Assembly: GCA_040877875.1 (NCBI GenBank)
Contig: JBBDNC010000146.1
Location: 1 to 64,000 of the forward strand
From: JBBDNC01 sp040877875
GTDB lineage: Bacteria > Bacteroidota > Rhodothermia > Balneolales > Balneolaceae
Reading direction: 5' to 3'
Length of the DNA stretch: 64,000 nt
Both the position numbers and the translations under genes were made by a program. Shown one piece after another: positions 26,848-36,011 of this stretch; within the stretch, counting starts at the first letter, position 1; each line of letters starts with the position of its first letter. Under the pieces are notes generated by a model. That model saw only the letters and a list, made by a program, of their open reading frames with translations, searched no databases and was not told the origin of the DNA.

Positions 26848-29800
26848 ATGATGACAAACGAGGCAAGGCTATTCTCCGAAAAATCCCGGAATCCCGGATA
26901 TCTGTTTCTCTTGATCCTTTTTGGTTTGACTGTTTTTTCAACTTGTAGTGGCCCTTCTCCCGAACCGGAAATTGTCAGCGTGAGTGACGAAGAGTCCGGG
27001 CCGTTTGCAAACCGGGCCCGGGAAGAGGCCGGCATCTCCCTTGCCGATTCCCTTGAAATCAGTTTGTGGGCTTCAGAACGTTTAATTGCCGATCCGGTAG
27101 CTCTGAGTGTCGATCATCAGGGCAGAATCTGGATAACCAGCACCAACCGCCGGTATAGCTCATCGCTGGATATTCGGAATCACCCGGAGTGGAGAACACA
27201 GTCTCTTCAAATGACAAGCACTGACGATAAAAGAGAATTTGTCCGCCAGAAATTATCGCCGGAGTACAGTGAAGAAAACAGCGGGTGGCTGGCGGATCTA
27301 AACGATGACGGCCTCCATGACTGGCGTGATTTGGCGGTGGAAAGTGATGAAGTCTACCTGCTGGAAGACATTTCCGGTAACGGACTTGCCAATCGCTCCC
27401 AATTGTTTTACCGGGGTTTTAATGATGAAATTGCGGACCTGGCCGGTGCGATTACTTACCACAATGAACAGGTGTTTGTCGGAGCGGCACCTGAGGTCCG
27501 AAGGTTAAAGGATACGAATTATGACGGGATGGCAGATCAGCAGGAACTCCTCAGCCAGGGATATGGAGTCCATATCACATTCAGCGGCCATGGGATGTCA
27601 GGAATGGTTATCGGCCCGGACGGACGTCTTTACTGGGGAGTGGGAGATATCGGGCTGAATGTTTTGGATCAGGAAGGAAACCGCCTGGAGTATCCGTTCC
27701 GGGGATCTATTTTGCGTATGGAACCCGACGGCAGCGGCCTCGAAGTCTTCGCCACAGGGCTGCGCAATACCCACGAGTTTGTGTTCGATAAATACGGAAA
27801 TCTGATCTCGGTCGATAACGACGGAGATTATCCCGGCGAGTATGAGCGGCTGGTCTATCTGACGGACGGTTCCGACACCGGCTGGCGGATTCACTGGCAA
27901 TTCGGTAAATACAGCGATGAAAAAAATAACGGGTATAATGTCTGGATGGATGAGAATTACTACCATCCGCGGTTTGAAAATCAGGCAGCCCACCTTTTAC
28001 CGCCGATTGCCCGGTATCATAACGGTCCCGCCGGAATGGTCTATAATCCCGGTACGGCACTGGGTGAGAAGTGGAAAGATCATTTTTTTGTCGCAAGTTT
28101 TGTCGGGACTCCTTCCCGGTCGGGGATCGATGCGTTTACACTTGAACCCAAAGGAGCCTCTTTCGAGCTTGCCTCTGACAAGGAAGTAATGCGGGGCATC
28201 CTGGCTACCGGCCTGGACTTCGGGCCTGACGGAGCGCTGTATATGGCCGACTGGATCGAGGGATGGGCCACCAACGATGAAGGCAGGATCTGGAAGCTGG
28301 ATGTGCCTGGTGAGTCCGGTTCGGAATTGCGCGAAAGAACCGGTGAGCTGTTAAAGCGTTCATTTGAGGGAGAAGAGGAAGATTTTCTGTTCGAATTGCT
28401 GGGATATGAGGATATGCGGGTTCGGATGAAAGCACAGTTCGAGCTTGCTGCAAGAGAGTCCGCCGGATGGCTGGAAAAAGCGATCGCGGACGACGGACAT
28501 CCGTTGCGAAGAATACACGGCATTTGGGGGCTGGGTCAGCTTGGACGCCGGCAACTGTCCTTTGCTGAGCCCCTTGTGGAATGGCTTGAAGATGAAGATT
28601 CTGAAATACGTGCACAGGCAGCCAGGACTCTCGGTGATGCCGGGTATGAGCCGGCAGGCGAGGCTTTGATACGACGGCTCGAAGATCCGCATGACAGGGT
28701 CCGTTTTTTCGCCACACAGGCGCTTGGCCGTCTCGGCTATTCTCCGGCAGTTCAACCGATTGTCGGGATGCTTGAAGACAATAACGACGAGCAAGTCTAT
28801 CTTCGCCAGGCCGGAGCCATTGCATTGTCCCGGATCGGGGATACCGAAGCGGTTGCCAATCTTGCATCTCATCCCTCAAAGGCTGTACGAATTGCGGCAG
28901 TGGTGACCCTTCGAAGAATGGAGCATCCGGAAATCGTCCGTTTTTTAAGGGATGAAGATGAATATGTCGTCACCAATGCAGCCCGGGCGATTAACGATGA
29001 TGCTTTTATCGAAGAAGCCTTGCCGGATCTGGCGCGAATGCTTGATCAGGACCGTTTTGTGAATGAACCGCTGATACGCCGTGCGATCAATGCAAACGTG
29101 TTTGCAGGTCTCCCGGACGGTGCCGCCCGGCTGGCACGTTTTGCAGGGCAGGAGGATCGGCCGGATGAACTTCGTGAGGAAGCGATCGCTGCGCTTTCCG
29201 TCTGGCCGGCCCCGTCCGTTCTTGACCGTGTGAACGGTCGCTACCGGGGATCTGTGGAAAATGACCGGGAAGCCGCCCGCCAGGCCCTCGAATCGGTAGT
29301 CCAGGAGCTGATTGCGGATGGGAATCCCGCCATTCGTCAAGCTGTCACAGAAGCGGTACAAAGGCTTAGTTACCGGGAAGCGGAACCGGAGCTGATCCAC
29401 CTGCTGGAGTCGGATCCAAGCGCCTCGGTCAGGGTTGCCGCCCTGCAAACGTTAAGGGATCTGGATTCCGGCCGGATGGAGCGTATCTCTGCCGTCGCTC
29501 TAAATGACGAAGAGCCGTCTGTCCGGCAAACGGCACTGGGAATGCTCACCCGAATGAATCTGTCAGGCGAAGAGATCGTCCGGCTTGTTCAGCCGGTACT
29601 GGAAAACGGGCTTGTATCGGAACGCCAGTCCGCTCTCGAAACACTCGGGGAACTGAATCATCCTGATGCATATCGTATCCTGGAAGATTATATGGACCGA
29701 TTGATGGAAGGAGAGGCCGCACCGGAAATTGAGTTGGATATCCTTGAAGCGGTCCAGGCGGCTGATTCGGAACCCTTGAACCGGCGCCTGAACCGATATT

Positions 29801-30282
29801 TGGACGAAAAACCGGATGACGATCCGGTAGCCGGGTACAGGGAGGCTCTGTACGGAGGGGACGCGGAACGAGGGCGCGAACTTTTTCGCGAACATGCCGG
29901 AGCGCAATGCGTGCGGTGTCATATCGTGGACGGCTCGGGCAGTGACGTTGGCCCGGACCTGACAACGGTGGGGTCCCGGCTCACACGCAGGGAACTTCTT
30001 GAGTCTATGGTAGATCCGAATGCAAGGGTGGCCCCGGGATATGGCGTCGTCACTGTAACACTGGCAAATGGCGAGTCTTTGAGAGGAGTGCTGAAAGCGG
30101 AGACCCCCTCCACACTCACCCTTCAGGTTGGGGATTCGCAGCAAACCCGGACCCTTCAGAAGTCCGATCTGACCGAACGCATAAATTCCCCCTCCGGGAT
30201 GCCGCCCTTGGATGCTGTTTTATCGAAAGGTGAGTTGAGAGACCTGGTCGAATATCTTTCAACCTTGCAGGAAGATTCATAA
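26848..30282 (+). CDS. Lipoprotein with beta-propeller, HEAT repeats and cytochrome c (PVC-type)
   Basis: A 1144-residue lipoprotein (signal with lipobox VFSTC, about residue 32). Residues about 55-480 form a sorbosone-dehydrogenase-like/DUF7133 propeller (ISLWASERLIADPVALSVD, GPDGALYMADWIEGW). Residues about 490-980 are a long run of HEAT repeats (IRAQAARTLGDAGYEP, DRVRFFATQALGRLGY and similar). The C-terminus is a cytochrome c of the PVC-type haem-binding family: C1021-VRC-H1025 with candidate distal Met1118 in SGMPPL. Such proteins are common in Planctomycetes and some Bacteroidota and are thought to oxidise sugars or alcohols, passing electrons to the haem; the substrate is unknown. Last in the susC-led run before the aldolase. 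Confidence 0.9.
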   Translation: MMTNEARLFSEKSRNPGYLFLLILFGLTVFSTCSGPSPEPEIVSVSDEESGPFANRAREEAGISLADSLEISLWASERLIADPVALSVDHQGRIWITSTNRRYSSSLDIRNHPEWRTQSLQMTSTDDKREFVRQKLSPEYSEENSGWLADLNDDGLHDWRDLAVESDEVYLLEDISGNGLANRSQLFYRGFNDEIADLAGAITYHNEQVFVGAAPEVRRLKDTNYDGMADQQELLSQGYGVHITFSGHGMSGMVIGPDGRLYWGVGDIGLNVLDQEGNRLEYPFRGSILRMEPDGSGLEVFATGLRNTHEFVFDKYGNLISVDNDGDYPGEYERLVYLTDGSDTGWRIHWQFGKYSDEKNNGYNVWMDENYYHPRFENQAAHLLPPIARYHNGPAGMVYNPGTALGEKWKDHFFVASFVGTPSRSGIDAFTLEPKGASFELASDKEVMRGILATGLDFGPDGALYMADWIEGWATNDEGRIWKLDVPGESGSELRERTGELLKRSFEGEEEDFLFELLGYEDMRVRMKAQFELAARESAGWLEKAIADDGHPLRRIHGIWGLGQLGRRQLSFAEPLVEWLEDEDSEIRAQAARTLGDAGYEPAGEALIRRLEDPHDRVRFFATQALGRLGYSPAVQPIVGMLEDNNDEQVYLRQAGAIALSRIGDTEAVANLASHPSKAVRIAAVVTLRRMEHPEIVRFLRDEDEYVVTNAARAINDDAFIEEALPDLARMLDQDRFVNEPLIRRAINANVFAGLPDGAARLARFAGQEDRPDELREEAIAALSVWPAPSVLDRVNGRYRGSVENDREAARQALESVVQELIADGNPAIRQAVTEAVQRLSYREAEPELIHLLESDPSASVRVAALQTLRDLDSGRMERISAVALNDEEPSVRQTALGMLTRMNLSGEEIVRLVQPVLENGLVSERQSALETLGELNHPDAYRILEDYMDRLMEGEAAPEIELDILEAVQAADSEPLNRRLNRYLDEKPDDDPVAGYREALYGGDAERGRELFREHAGAQCVRCHIVDGSGSDVGPDLTTVGSRLTRRELLESMVDPNARVAPGYGVVTVTLANGESLRGVLKAETPSTLTLQVGDSQQTRTLQKSDLTERINSPSGMPPLDAVLSKGELRDLVEYLSTLQEDS

Positions 30283-30303
30283 AAACTTTCTCTCAATTCG
30301 AAC

Positions 30304-30317
30304 AGGAAACGTTTACG
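30304..30317. promoter_or_regulatory. Candidate LacI-family operator before the KDPG aldolase
   Basis: AGGAAACGTTTACG, with the palindromic core AAACGTTT, about 95 bp before the aldolase start. It shares the CG-centred form and the TTACG right end with the site upstream of susC. Confidence 0.4.
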
Positions 30318-30411
30318 AATGATTTTTTTATTTATAATTAAGACAGGTTTCAGATAAAGTTTAATACCGGAAGTCTTTGCTAAGGCATCGTCTTCTTTAA
30401 ATATGAGGATC

Positions 30412-31050
30412 ATGGACAGAATTCAAACAGTTGAATTTATAGAAACCCATAAATCGGTAGCGGTCATTCGTCTCCCGGAAGCAGATTTATTTGAACCGGT
30501 AGCCAAAGCTTTATATCAGGGAGGAGTTCGGGTTCTTGAAATAACGATGACTGTTCCGGATGCCTTATCCCTGATTAAAAAAGCAGTGGATACCGCTCCG
30601 GAGGATATGCTGATAGGAGTCGGTTCGGTATTGGACGTGGACACCGCCAAAGCCACGATTGATGCGGGGGCCGGATTTGTGGTCAGCCCCATCATGAAAA
30701 CGGATCTGATTGAATATGTACACGACCTGGACATTGCGGTCATGCCGGGAGCCTTCACGCCGACCGAGATTCAGACCGCCTGGGAGGCCGGTGCGGATGT
30801 AGTGAAGGTGTTTCCGGCAAATATCGTGGGAATGAAATTCTTCAAAGCCGTCAGAGCTCCCATGCCCCACCTGAAATTGATGCCGACCGGTGGAGTGAGC
30901 CTGACGAATGGGGGCGACTGGATCCAGGCAGGCGCTTGTGCAGTAGGGGTTGGCAGTGCCTTGATTGACAAGGAGGCGATTGCACGGAGGGACTTTGACC
31001 ATTTACGCAAGAACGCTGAAATTCTGACGAGCCATTTGAATCAATCATAA
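30412..31050 (+). CDS. eda: KDPG/KHG aldolase
   Basis: A 212-residue class I aldolase splitting 2-keto-3-deoxy-6-phosphogluconate to pyruvate and glyceraldehyde-3-phosphate, the last step of the Entner-Doudoroff and hexuronate routes. The Schiff-base lysine is in DVVKVFPA (residue 132 from ATG 30412, close to Lys133 of E. coli Eda), and the catalytic Glu is in VLEITMTVP (residue 43). An ATG at 30403 adds three residues; 30412 has GAGG just before it and better family spacing. Normal length. It is convergent with the TRAP operon and probably works with UxaC on glucuronate. Confidence 0.93.
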   Translation: MDRIQTVEFIETHKSVAVIRLPEADLFEPVAKALYQGGVRVLEITMTVPDALSLIKKAVDTAPEDMLIGVGSVLDVDTAKATIDAGAGFVVSPIMKTDLIEYVHDLDIAVMPGAFTPTEIQTAWEAGADVVKVFPANIVGMKFFKAVRAPMPHLKLMPTGGVSLTNGGDWIQAGACAVGVGSALIDKEAIARRDFDHLRKNAEILTSHLNQS

Positions 31051-31093
31051 CAATGGCCCGATCCATTTTTGTTCATCTCGATTTCATACATCC

Positions 31094-32392
31094 TTACATC
31101 AGGTCAAAGAATCGTGGCAGCCACAGGCTCAAATCTTCCCAGAAGGTGATCAGTATCAGGGCAAGGATCATGGCAATAAACATAGGCATGAGTGGCTTGA
31201 TGACCTTCTCGATCGTAGTATTGGCAATACTGACTCCCACAAACAACAGGGTACCGACCGGTGGAGTACAAATTCCGATACAGAGGTTGACAATCATGAT
31301 AATGCCGAAGTGAACCGGGTCAATGCCGAGTTCAACCACCACCGGTAAAAATATAGGGGTAAAGATCAAAACGGCCGGGGTAATATCCATAAACATTCCC
31401 ACGAACAGCAGGATCAGGTTAATGATCAGCAGAATCACAATTTTATTGTCACTCAATGCCAGCATCGTTTCACTGATCGACTGGGGGATATGGCCGTACG
31501 ACATCACCCACGACATACTGATCGATGCAGCGATGAGCAGCATAACGATGGAAGTCGTCTGTACGGCACCCATCAGAATCCCGGAGAGGTCCTTAAAAGA
31601 AATTTCCTTGTAGAAAGCTCCCAGGATCAGCGTATAGACCACAGCAATTGCAGCGGCCTCGGTAGCTGTAAAAATTCCAGCCACAATTCCGCCGATTACG
31701 ATAATCAATAAAAGCAGACTGGGAAGGGCCTCGACAAACGATTTGAAGAGGGCTTTCAGGGAGCTGCGCTTTCCCACCGGAAAGTTTTTACGCATCGCCC
31801 AGATGGCGGCTACGACCATGAGCATCAGGCCGGTCAGAATTCCCGGAATATAACCGGCAATAAATAATGCGGCGATGGAGGTCCCCCCGCTTGCAAGGGA
31901 ATAGACAATCAGGATATTCGAAGGGGGAATGACAAGCCCCATGGTGGAGGAGGAGATATTGATGGCCGCTCCAAATTCCCGGGTATATCCTTCTTCTTCC
32001 ATCCGGGGACCCAATATGCTTCCAATCGCTGAAGCGGCGGCTACGGAGGATCCTGCGATGGCACCGAAGAGCATGGCTGCCACGACGTTAATATGGGCCA
32101 GTCCACCCGGCAGGGAACCGACGATATTTTTGGCAAACGTTATCAATCGTGTTGCTACACCGCCTTTGTTCATCATCTGTCCCGCCAGAATGAAAAAGGG
32201 GATGGCCAGCAGGGTGAAACTGTCCAGGCTTACCAGGAACTGTTGGCCCATCGTGGTGAAAGCCGTGATGGATTCCATACTGAAAAGAATGGTAAGGAGA
32301 CTGGCGATTCCAAGAGTCCAGGCTACCGGGACACCCATTCCCAAAAGGACGAAGAAACTCAGTACCAGTATGAGTATTTCTGTTAATTCCAT
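31094..32392 (-). CDS. TRAP transporter large membrane subunit (DctM-like)
   Basis: A 432-residue integral membrane protein with about 12 hydrophobic segments, the transport channel of a TRAP system (SIGLGVTW-type opening seen here as LLGMGVPVAWTLGIA; conserved GAIAGSSVAAASAIGSI and IPPSNILIVY; C-terminal ICTPPVGTLLFVG). It uses the Na+ gradient to import the ligand delivered by the DctP-like protein. It starts 10 bp after the small subunit stop and ends the operon DctP-DctQ-DctM. Context with UxaC and KDPG aldolase suggests a hexuronate or related sugar acid as cargo, but this is inference. Confidence 0.94.
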   Translation of the reverse strand: MELTEILILVLSFFVLLGMGVPVAWTLGIASLLTILFSMESITAFTTMGQQFLVSLDSFTLLAIPFFILAGQMMNKGGVATRLITFAKNIVGSLPGGLAHINVVAAMLFGAIAGSSVAAASAIGSILGPRMEEEGYTREFGAAINISSSTMGLVIPPSNILIVYSLASGGTSIAALFIAGYIPGILTGLMLMVVAAIWAMRKNFPVGKRSSLKALFKSFVEALPSLLLLIIVIGGIVAGIFTATEAAAIAVVYTLILGAFYKEISFKDLSGILMGAVQTTSIVMLLIAASISMSWVMSYGHIPQSISETMLALSDNKIVILLIINLILLFVGMFMDITPAVLIFTPIFLPVVVELGIDPVHFGIIMIVNLCIGICTPPVGTLLFVGVSIANTTIEKVIKPLMPMFIAMILALILITFWEDLSLWLPRFFDLM

Positions 32393-32402
32393 GGTTTAGG
32401 TT

Positions 32403-32921
32403 TTATAGGGACCCTTCGAATTTATTCTGATCAAATTCTTTTGGGTCACTTTCTTCTTGTTGTGATTGCAGGATATTCAGAATGTCAGAAATCTTGTAAT
32501 AGATAATGAGCAGTCCGCTGACCGGCCCAATCAGATAAATCAGGGCCATTGGAATTTGGAGAGTGGGGGTGATTTGCCGGTACTCCCAGGTCGTATAAAC
32601 CAGCATACCTCCACCGATCACAAGAACACACAGGACAAAAGCAATAATAAGGATCCTGATAAGAATATTGAGTTTTTTACGGTTCGGCGGACTCAGCCGG
32701 TCGGGCAGGACATTGATGGCAATGTGCATGTTCTTGCCTGAAAAGTATGCAGCCCCCAATAAACTGACCCAAATCAAAAGAAAACGCGCCAGTTCGTCCG
32801 TGAACGTGCTCGGTGCATTCAGGATATAGCGGGAAAATACCTGCCACACAACATCGATGACCAGTAATCCCATCAGGAATACAAGTGTGTTTCTCGTAAG
32901 GGTATCTATTGTTTTTCGCAC
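32403..32921 (-). CDS. TRAP transporter small membrane subunit (DctQ-like)
   Basis: A 172-residue protein with four membrane segments and the family pattern QVFSRYILNAPSTFTDELARFLLIWVS near residues 28-54. It pairs with the large subunit to form the TRAP membrane complex. Translation starts at GTG (32921). A 168-bp gap separates it from the binding-protein gene, and 10 bp from the large subunit. The C-terminal 20 residues are acidic and likely cytoplasmic. Confidence 0.92.
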   Translation of the reverse strand: MRKTIDTLTRNTLVFLMGLLVIDVVWQVFSRYILNAPSTFTDELARFLLIWVSLLGAAYFSGKNMHIAINVLPDRLSPPNRKKLNILIRILIIAFVLCVLVIGGGMLVYTTWEYRQITPTLQIPMALIYLIGPVSGLLIIYYKISDILNILQSQQEESDPKEFDQNKFEGSL

Positions 32922-33089
32922 TGGATCAGATTTTTAATGAAAAGTTCTCAGGACCCGACAAATGATCCCTTCCCTGAACTATTTAGTGAACTTCGATTAA
33001 CCGGTACCTTTGATTTAAAAAAATATATATTGAGCAGGCTTAGCGTTTAATTTTTAATAGCTGTGCCTTGTGAATGAACGATTTACAGT

Positions 33090-34118
33090 TTACTCAACCT
33101 GTCTGATACGTTCCACCCATTTATAGAGTTCGGGATCATCTTGCTGAATCTGGTCATAAATGGGCTGGACCCGCTCCCGGAAAAGCTCCTTGTCCGGGTA
33201 GATGACTTCGACTCCGGCATCCCGGACCACTTGCATGGATTCCTCGACCGATTCCCTCCAGAGTTTGCGCTGGTATTTCACGGATTCATCAACGGCTTGC
33301 TGGAGCCACTTCTTTTCCTGATCGGTCAGGGAATTCCATACCCTGGTTCCGATCACCAGAAAGTCGGGTACGGCCGTATGTTCATTGATCACGTAATAGT
33401 TCGTTACTTCATAATGACGGGAGGTATAATAACTGGGAGGATTATTTTCGGCTCCATCGACGATTCCTCCCTGAAATGCGGTATACAATTCGCCGTACGA
33501 GAGGGGAGTCGGGGAACCGCCGAAAGTCCGGATGAGGTTCATCGCCATGACACTCGGCTGCACCCTGATTTTCATCCCCGCCAGATCGTCCGGAGAATTG
33601 ATTGGACGGTCTTTCGTATAAAAACTTCTTTCTCCGGCATCATAATATGCAATCCCCCGAAGCTGGTACTTTTCCCCTTCCAGTAATAATTCTTCTCCAA
33701 GCTCATGTTCCCAGAGCACCTTCTCCATATGTTCGTCGTCCCGGAATAGGTAAGGCAGGCTGAATGCCCTGATAGCCGGGACGATATTTTCGAGGACCGC
33801 CCCTGAAATCTTGGTCATTCCGATTGTGCCGATTTGTACCAGTTCCAGAAGTTCCCGTTCAGAGCCAAGTTGCTGGGTAGGATAAATTTTAATGAGTAAC
33901 TCCCCGTTTGAATTTTCCTCTACATATTCTGCCATCCGTTCCATTGCGACGGATACCGGGTGGGTCAGGTGCATGGCGTGAGCCAGTATGATGGTTTTCG
34001 GCCCTTCTTCGTTTTGTCCCGCTCTGTCACAACCCGAAATCAGGGTCATGGTCAGAAGCATTATGATACAGGCCAGTGAAAATAATTTGTATGTCCGATT
34101 CATTTCTGCAATTTTCAT
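33090..34118 (-). CDS. TRAP transporter substrate-binding lipoprotein (DctP-like)
   Basis: A 342-residue extracytoplasmic binding protein with lipobox LISGC (about residue 30). It is of the DctP family: MKIRVQPS with the ligand-binding Arg, and AFQGGIVDGAENNPPSYYTSRHYEV, the conserved central segment containing the ligand-contacting Asn. The Arg implies a carboxylated ligand, which suits a uronate. A second ATG at 34103 would also give a valid signal. It is first in the TRAP operon. A CG-centred palindrome at 34196-34209 upstream is a candidate operator. Confidence 0.93.
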   Translation of the reverse strand: MKIAEMNRTYKLFSLACIIMLLTMTLISGCDRAGQNEEGPKTIILAHAMHLTHPVSVAMERMAEYVEENSNGELLIKIYPTQQLGSERELLELVQIGTIGMTKISGAVLENIVPAIRAFSLPYLFRDDEHMEKVLWEHELGEELLLEGEKYQLRGIAYYDAGERSFYTKDRPINSPDDLAGMKIRVQPSVMAMNLIRTFGGSPTPLSYGELYTAFQGGIVDGAENNPPSYYTSRHYEVTNYYVINEHTAVPDFLVIGTRVWNSLTDQEKKWLQQAVDESVKYQRKLWRESVEESMQVVRDAGVEVIYPDKELFRERVQPIYDQIQQDDPELYKWVERIRQVE

Positions 34119-34471
34119 TTATGCCAAATCCCTGGGAGGGATTGGCAGAATATCAACCCGAAAGGGCTGCAAAGCTTCCTCGTCAATATTTATAAAAAAA
34201 ACGCTTCCGGTCTGCCGGATTCCCGAGTGTCTGGCTATTCAAAATCAAACAGTCCATTCAGGCCTGGAGATTAAAAATTATATATGATAGAGGATATATA
34301 AATGAGAACATTTCTTTCCTCAATCGAGTACCGATGAGGAACCACATCACATATCAAGTAAGCTCTGTCAGATCCCCCGGAGTAGTACGGCCCGAAACAT
34401 GGATTCCTTAAGAACAGAATCTTTATAAAATTTTCCAAATTTACTATTGAAATCCGGCAAATAGTTCTGCT
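34119..34471. other. Control region upstream of the TRAP operon
   Basis: 353 bp without a gene, holding the promoter of the TRAP operon and the 3' region of uxaC. The only motif noted is the candidate operator at 34196-34209. No convincing terminator for uxaC was found. Confidence 0.4.
34196..34209. promoter_or_regulatory. Candidate LacI-family operator before the TRAP operon
   Basis: On the minus strand CGGAAGCGTTTTTT, 78 bp upstream of the DctP start. It shares GGAARCGTTT with the site at 30304, but the second half-site is poor. It is the weakest of the four candidates. Confidence 0.3.
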
Positions 34472-35872
34472 TTAAAAATTGAAATAATTTTTTGCATTGT
34501 GGTAGGAAATATCCGCGACTATTTTACCCAGCCATTCCGGGTCGTTCGGCAGGAATCCCTTTTCCACATCCGTCCCGATCAGGTTACACAGAATTCGACG
34601 GAAGTATTCATGACGGGGATAAGACAGGAAACTTCTTGAATCCGTCAGCATTCCGATAAAGCAACTTAACAGGCCCATATTGGAGAGGATATTCATCTGC
34701 TCTTCTATTCCGTCTTTTTGATCCAGGAACCACCACGCCGTGCCGAACTGAATCTTTCCCCGTTTAGAGCCGTCATTGAAATTTCCAGCCATGGTTGCCA
34801 TCATGGCGTTGTCGGCCGGGTTCAAATTGTAGAGGATGGTTTTGGGGAGATGATCGGTTTTATCCAGTTCATCCAGGAATTTGGCAAGGGACAGGCTTTG
34901 AGGGAAGTCTCCAATCGAATCGAATCCTGTAGCAGGGCCGAGTCTTTGAAACATTCGGGTATTGGCATTTCTCAGGGCTCCGAGATGAAACTGTTGTACC
35001 CATCCTCTTTTGTGGTACATGAGGCCAAGGTTCCGAAGGATGAAGTTAGTCAGGCTTTGAGCCTCGTTTTTTTCAACAGCTTTACCCGACCGGACGGTTG
35101 AGAAATATTTTTCAAGCCGGGACGAGGAAGCCGGTTGGTAAGCCATTTTTTCCATCCCGTGATCCGAAAGACGGCAGCCCGCCTGGTGAAAAAACTCAAC
35201 TCTCATTTCAAGAACTTCCAACAGATCTTCCAAGGATCGGATCTCCCGCCCGGATACTTTTTCCAATTCATCCAGGTAGGAGTTGTAGTCTTCCGGCTGC
35301 TCAAAAGCATAGGCACGATCGGGCCGGAACGTTGGCAAAACCCTGACGGGAAAGTCTTGCTCCACAATTTTTTTATGCCCGGAAAGTGTATCAGCCGGGT
35401 CGTCCGTAGTACACACCACTTCGACCTTCATATTCAAAAGTAGATTCCTGGCACTAAATTCAGGGCTTTCGAGCTGCCGGTTACAGTGATTGTAAATTTT
35501 TTCCGCATTATCCGGTTGCAGACGTTCAGTGACCCCGAAATAGTTTTTCAGTTCCAGATGGGACCAATGATAGAGAGGATTCCGAAGGGTATAGGGCAGG
35601 GCATAGGCCCATTTTTTAAACTTTTCAAGTTCATCGGTCTGACCGGTGATATATTTTTCATCGATGCCGAGTATACGCATCGCCCGCCATTTGTAATGAT
35701 CCCCATCCAGCCAGATGTTGGTAATATTATTAAACCGGCGATCTTCAGTAATTTCTTCCGGGGGCAAATGAGAATGATAATCGATGATCGGAAGCTCCTT
35801 TGCAACACCGTGAAAAAGGTGTTTTGCAGTCCGGTTTTGCAATAAAAAATCGTCCGATAAAAATTTTTCCAT
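34472..35872 (-). CDS. uxaC: Glucuronate isomerase
   Basis: A 466-residue uronate isomerase converting D-glucuronate to D-fructuronate (and D-galacturonate to D-tagaturonate). The N-terminal metal motif IIDYHSHLPPEEI, plus VVCTTDDPADTL, LGALRNANTRMF and the C-terminal GMLTDSRSFLSYPRHEYFRRILC, are all family blocks. Full length. It supplies the first cytoplasmic step for glucuronate released from glucuronoxylan. The next enzymes (fructuronate reductase, mannonate dehydratase, KDG kinase) are not evident nearby, unless the SDR at 24442 does the reduction. A candidate promoter/operator lies 24-56 bp upstream. Confidence 0.95.
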   Translation of the reverse strand: MEKFLSDDFLLQNRTAKHLFHGVAKELPIIDYHSHLPPEEITEDRRFNNITNIWLDGDHYKWRAMRILGIDEKYITGQTDELEKFKKWAYALPYTLRNPLYHWSHLELKNYFGVTERLQPDNAEKIYNHCNRQLESPEFSARNLLLNMKVEVVCTTDDPADTLSGHKKIVEQDFPVRVLPTFRPDRAYAFEQPEDYNSYLDELEKVSGREIRSLEDLLEVLEMRVEFFHQAGCRLSDHGMEKMAYQPASSSRLEKYFSTVRSGKAVEKNEAQSLTNFILRNLGLMYHKRGWVQQFHLGALRNANTRMFQRLGPATGFDSIGDFPQSLSLAKFLDELDKTDHLPKTILYNLNPADNAMMATMAGNFNDGSKRGKIQFGTAWWFLDQKDGIEEQMNILSNMGLLSCFIGMLTDSRSFLSYPRHEYFRRILCNLIGTDVEKGFLPNDPEWLGKIVADISYHNAKNYFNF

Positions 35873-35895
35873 CAGGTATGAGAAGGTCCGTTGAA

Positions 35896-35928
35896 TAATA
35901 GTACAATCGTTTGCACTAATTAAACAAA
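35896..35928 (-). promoter_or_regulatory. Candidate uxaC promoter with LacI-type operator between its elements
   Basis: Read on the minus strand: TTTG (35928-35925), 21-nt spacer, then TACTATTA (35903-35896), a partial match to the Bacteroidota TTTG/TAnnTTTG promoter. The operator-like TGCAAACGATTGTA (35915-35902) lies between the two, a natural place for repression. Confidence 0.4.
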
Positions 35929-36011
35929 GAAGAACTTCTAATTCAAATTAAAAATGAAAGAAGGGCTCATTATTTTAAATTAACAGGGGGAGGAAATATG
36001 GGTTGCAGGTG

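Noticed and set aside
28205..28879. Long minus-strand open frames inside the haem protein gene (28205-28879 and 28360-28872)
   Set aside because: They are shadows of a clearly coding + strand gene, with skewed composition and no motifs.
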